NCBI GenBank assembly: GCA_026399025.1
Contig: JAPLRU010000037.1
Location: 59,389 to 123,388 of the forward strand
Source: Methylobacter sp.
GTDB taxonomy: Bacteria; Pseudomonadota; Gammaproteobacteria; Methylococcales; Methylomonadaceae
Length of the DNA stretch: 64,000 nt
Direction: 5' to 3'
The notes under the pieces are model-generated. The model saw only the letters and a program-made list of their open reading frames with translations. It was not told the origin of the DNA and ran no database searches. Positions 63,601 to 64,000 of this stretch are shown here, piece by piece; position 1 is the first letter of the stretch; every line of letters starts with the position of its first letter. The translations under genes and the position numbers were made by a program.

Positions 63601-64000
63601 GCGCACAAGGTAGCGGTAGCGAACTAACGACCCTAGGCAGCACTACAGTCACGATCACCTCGGTCAACGACGCGCCGCTGGGCAGCGATAAAACCGTGAC
63701 CATTCTGGAAGATACGGCCTATACCGTGACCGCGGCGGATTTCGGCTTTACCGATCCGAACGACAGTCCGGCCAACGCCTTCCTGAAGGTCAACGTGACC
63801 AGCCTGCCGGCTTCGACCGACGGCGTGTACAAATTGGACGGCACCGCGATCACCGCCAGTCAGGTGATCACCGTAACCGACATCGCGGCCGGCAAACTGG
63901 TGTTCACCCCGGCCGCCAACAAGACCGGCGCCACGCTGGGCGGCTTGGGCTTTAAAGTCCAGGACGACGGCGGCACCGCCAACGACGGCGCCGACACCGA
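54636..64000 (+). CDS. Giant LEPR-motif, DUF4347-type multi-domain surface protein (3' end beyond window)
   Basis: The frame stays open from ATG 54636 through base 64000 (3,121 codons and counting), with an AAAGG site nine bases upstream. A basic N-terminus is followed by [10 protein letters not shown] (residues 24-33), the tag of giant DUF4347 proteins. A DUF4347-like domain spans about 105-250 and an [11 protein letters not shown] segment near 366 resembles a degenerate metalloprotease helix. A DUF11-like domain ([20 protein letters not shown]) lies near 945-1070. Then come [13 protein letters not shown] modules near 1140-1160 and 1770-1790, VCBS/cadherin-like domains from about 1820 to 2190, and seven Delta-60 repeats at about 2456-2850. 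No Sec signal is visible, so type I secretion with a C-terminal signal is likely. Probable adhesin or biofilm matrix protein. Confidence 0.88.
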   Translation, partial: MKRLNRPWSKSTRQKSSDSLRLVLEPRMVFDGAMATTAAEVQQDSVDDKHDTAVDPAAATETEHNGDFALVTDTQPNAGAATDSAEFAAQPDLPVSPIIDANNEPLPIIIVVDARDEHAASLRANPPQNTQVVTIDRTGDGYQQISELLQTRTDVSELHVLPWTDGQTQWLGNKPLTAALEPSTGAALMHWGDSFDSQGEVVFHGQSPASSGWLNQVSALTGVQTDWSQDDLAALNVDSAVNTPSTSLFVLDNSSSAYADILNSAQQAVQNRLSEWFQRQDYLTQVAIPFSANSGSSEWVRNAETLRDSIIDGDYSIRLEVRSNAELNGVLGAYSATGLSDHPTIYLNAEWISTATPEGIQAVLLEELGHSFDNILNNGVDSHGDEGQAFVGLVLYNDANANVVNQQDDHGFINIDGQQIAIEAAAPYSIAQTTFVPLREQDVQTSLKTISTAVTGTIQSVISLTSTSNGNIVVYDQWEDGYEADIKNPIQSTTQIWGDGNLTNGIAPGTADDVFGLGKTIVLQNAIDLTKVGSLNPGGSAVSGQPYFDGRDKIGSTMAISVSKASWSTTPGTVLAGAVNVIDAANSGTSFIMPIGQNVITASTDSATNRLFEYTSVHIIATADATTVTIDKDGNGTTDVTVTLNQGETYLVNGGVMAGAKISATKGIGVYSIAGDVGSTYENRWFAIAPSDQWTNSYYAPVGTTLSTDPAYVFVYNPSTTSSIRVYYDTQTTTGSYIDVAANTAKYVQMPSSAAHFYTASSADKFYAISTIDSDATANQTHDWSYSLVPESYLTTKFVLAWAPGFNNTTGSGYTSSTSGVLNGSPVWVTAPKATTLYIDYAGNGWNAGQGDITYNIKALESYRIFDTSDKNQSGLTVYTTDGTPITAAWGEDPSIAGAGNPYLDMGYTVSPFPDYIFKKDSKEASTATYGAGVSDNDTLIELGEQIEYTVSVTNRSVIDLFNMNIKDNFTPATSATYVPGSTSLTIYKPDGSLFWSIADLDGAGNTFPLETSSGGYILADADPNTGGIQGLKVGYQAVFKYRVEVRGDINQALADQNMSITNNATLAGDGGVNMPVTNDTVLSVPNIDGQVFLYNSGYTAIASSYQEGDTLGLQVTDNDVNKNTAAAETLTVTVTNTTTGETEAITLTETGISTGIFRATLSTSTTGSNNGNNSGTLYMVKGDSIKVDYTDPIYGAAFDNILHPGIPNGDDNNINTGNANTATATVAVPSQIKILYLSDDGAGGDGSGNLDRVDPNLVSPQDTSTQTTAAIVPAVAGTGGGSGDYKDTFSSAAYNNSNGTESWTTNSWTETGDDASASAGKIRIASNVLGFIANAGSPSIERALDLTGADTSQAVTLSFKYTSASTTTNSEYVSLDIWNGTSWTILKKFDSDKGSSTDYTVDIKSYVNATGNTKIRFSANSLARQGSGDQFTADDLSVGFTKSGGAGTPATPATFTQAIPMASTLSIPAGGQIKVVTYISALTGTPTGANVKADLTYGSGNTTLVNLTSPTYDNVAGTLTWTGTLGSNVNIAAGDAVKLVVTNNATGVSFKVDYDSSTKPSRIELPTTTVIDIVDVDSATAGVQEIGFYDQSTANGGGSLISGGSIDAGGVVYVRVKVLDPFGDYDITGLKLDIDGPGSSGDIGVAGGTPTTLTLTNTNVVDTNDNGAYKIYEYAWQTVNNTGAYDVKVVANEGYEGTITDTAKSSFIITAQDLGTPSTTIFISALGGVDAGLQYAAGANSFLRVTDLDENTDPTTQQTVTALVNGTSFTLTETGVNTGIFEKALTGTGFISLPAGTLLTANYVDQNDAGDTSTDTITVPTPSNSAPTARPNYYNVNKDATVTGNIRTDFNTSNTPTDDNSADSDPDSGDTANLKVASVNGNTVAASGNTTINLASGAILTVAANGAYTYDPNGKYNTLAVGQTATDSFNYTISDGKGGTSTATVTITIDGVNTTPTSTAIPAQTHTDGQYVDLDVDSKFADIDGTLTYSVSGLPAGLSINTVTGKISGTVDKNAGDQDANHDGTQTYSVTVTATDNNGTPTSQTFNWTVNNVAPLAKNNVNSITEDASPATATGNVLTDVDATDGSDADGSPDSDTLTVTAIRTGTEAAGTGTGGTVDGSTGLLGSYGSLVIAGNGAYTYTLDNTKAAVQALAAGATLTDTFTYTNSDGNSGSDKAQLVITINGANDAPVNTVPATQTVTVATQTAISGLSVGDVDTNLTSTRLTVTGGILNVTLSGSATISAGANNSATLTVSGTQAEINTVLGTLKYTATVGTTSDTVTVLSTDGTSLTDTDTFNITVKNPPTVVTTGASTPFTEAKDLPSTAVAIDSLLTVNDIDSTTLATATVSISGGYLANQDVLVFHNDQTGAMGNIVSNFSNITGVLSLQSSGGTATLLQWQAALRSVQYLNTSDTPDTTNRTISFAVNDGGLASAIATKTVTVAATNDTPTFNLGTGKVTTAVGSGADQGQSVTVQADGKILVAGYSFNGTNNDFALTRYNSDGSLDTTFNSTGKVTTPVGSGADQAYSVTVQADGKILVAGHASNGNDDFALTRYNSDGSLDTTFNTTGIVTTPVGSSIDRAYSVTMQADGKILVAGYIYNGANADFALTRYNGNGSLDTTFNTTGKVITPVGSSEDLAYSVTVQADGKILVAGFSVNGANLDFALTRYNSDGSLDTTFDTDGIVTTPVGSGTDQAYSVTVQADGKILVAGVSNNGTNYDFALTRYNSDGSLDTSFDTDGKVTTPVGSSDDYGQSVTVQADGKILVAGYSSNGSNDDFALTRYNSDGSLDTTFNTTGKVTTSVGTNIDRAYSVTVQADGKILVAGVSYGANADFALTRYNSDGSLDTSFNGQTTLGGTVSFTEGGTPVVLDSNVSVSDVDLDPLNSGAGNYNGATLTLARNGGANAQDVFSNTGTLAALTASSNIDVGGTVIGTVTTNSAGTLVLTFNSAATKTLVNSALRQIAYSNSSDAPPASVTINWVFNDKNTGAQGSGSELTTLGSTTVTITSVNDAPLGSDKTVTILEDTAYTVTAADFGFTDPNDSPANAFLKVNVTSLPASTDGVYKLDGTAITASQVITVTDIAAGKLVFTPAANKTGATLGGLGFKVQDDGGTANDGADT
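62004..63189 (+). repeat. Seven tandem Delta-60 repeats within the giant gene
   Basis: Seven units of 168-171 bp start at about 62004, 62175, 62343, 62514, 62685, 62856 and 63027. Each encodes about 56-57 residues with [12 protein letters not shown] and [17 protein letters not shown], the Delta-60 (DUF5122) motif expected to form a beta-propeller. Nucleotide identity between units is very high, including silent sites, indicating recent duplication or gene conversion. Confidence 0.9.

Overview
The window reads as the accessory-rich chromosome of a Gram-negative gammaproteobacterium. Outer-membrane factors, TonB/ExbB/ExbD, RND and MacAB pumps and a Fur-type iron regulon all point that way. The gene mix (hydroxamate siderophore locus, sulfide:quinone oxidoreductase with a small DUF2892 protein, di-heme peroxidase, giant surface protein) and the dispersed CACGAAG palindromes would suit a methanotroph-like Methylococcales bacterium. 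No marker gene such as pmoA or rRNA is present, so that placement is inference. I found no tRNA, rRNA, CRISPR array or complete insertion sequence.

Layout. 1-2.5 kb: an Rpn-type nuclease/transposase gene and an overlapping GNAT/nitrilase pair. 2.5-3.6 kb: a repeat-filled gap. 3.6-11.3 kb (+): sulfide:quinone oxidoreductase with its DUF2892 partner, then a TolC/HlyD/RND tripartite pump. 11.4-21.6 kb (-): a complete NRPS-independent hydroxamate siderophore locus with PLP decarboxylase, FAD N-hydroxylase, MFS exporter, a fused acyltransferase-NIS synthetase, a PepSY reductase-like protein, a 58-residue membrane protein and a TonB-dependent receptor. 21.8-25.8 kb (-): flavodoxin, a decayed gene, and a hemP-small protein-tonB-exbB-exbD operon behind a strong Fur box. 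26.1-30.8 kb (-): MacA-MacB-outer-membrane factor. 31.1-33.5 kb: a di-heme peroxidase preceded by a frameshifted second copy of hemP that keeps its Fur box, and a small secreted protein. 33.7-40 kb: a PAS/GGDEF/EAL protein, an atypical response regulator, an HDAC-family deacetylase, YjdM and an unknown protein. 41-44 kb: a secreted PIG-L deacetylase with three PKD plus discoidin-like modules. 45-54 kb (-): an unusual cluster of glutamine-dependent amidotransferase, acyl carrier protein, two AMP ligases (one broken by a 32-nt deletion), NAD-synthase-like ATP pyrophosphatase, lipid-anchored SGNH hydrolase and two hexapeptide acyltransferases plus the relic of a third. 54.6-64 kb (+): the first 3,121 codons of a giant LEPR-motif surface protein that runs off the window.

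How the parts fit. The siderophore, TonB, hemP and possibly MacAB blocks form an iron-acquisition island: make and export the hydroxamate, take it up with TonB energy, and reduce or release the iron. The 45-54 kb cluster is the best candidate for an undescribed pathway. It pairs carboxylate activation and carrier loading with amidation and O-acylation, and lacks condensation or ketosynthase domains, which suggests a small acyl or aminoacyl decoration of a surface polymer.

Between the genes lie several families of short dispersed repeats: CACGAAG palindromes within larger composite elements, a second guest sequence nested in two of them, CTCTCC hairpins, and an ~85 bp element found twice. Together they account for most of the long intergenic gaps.
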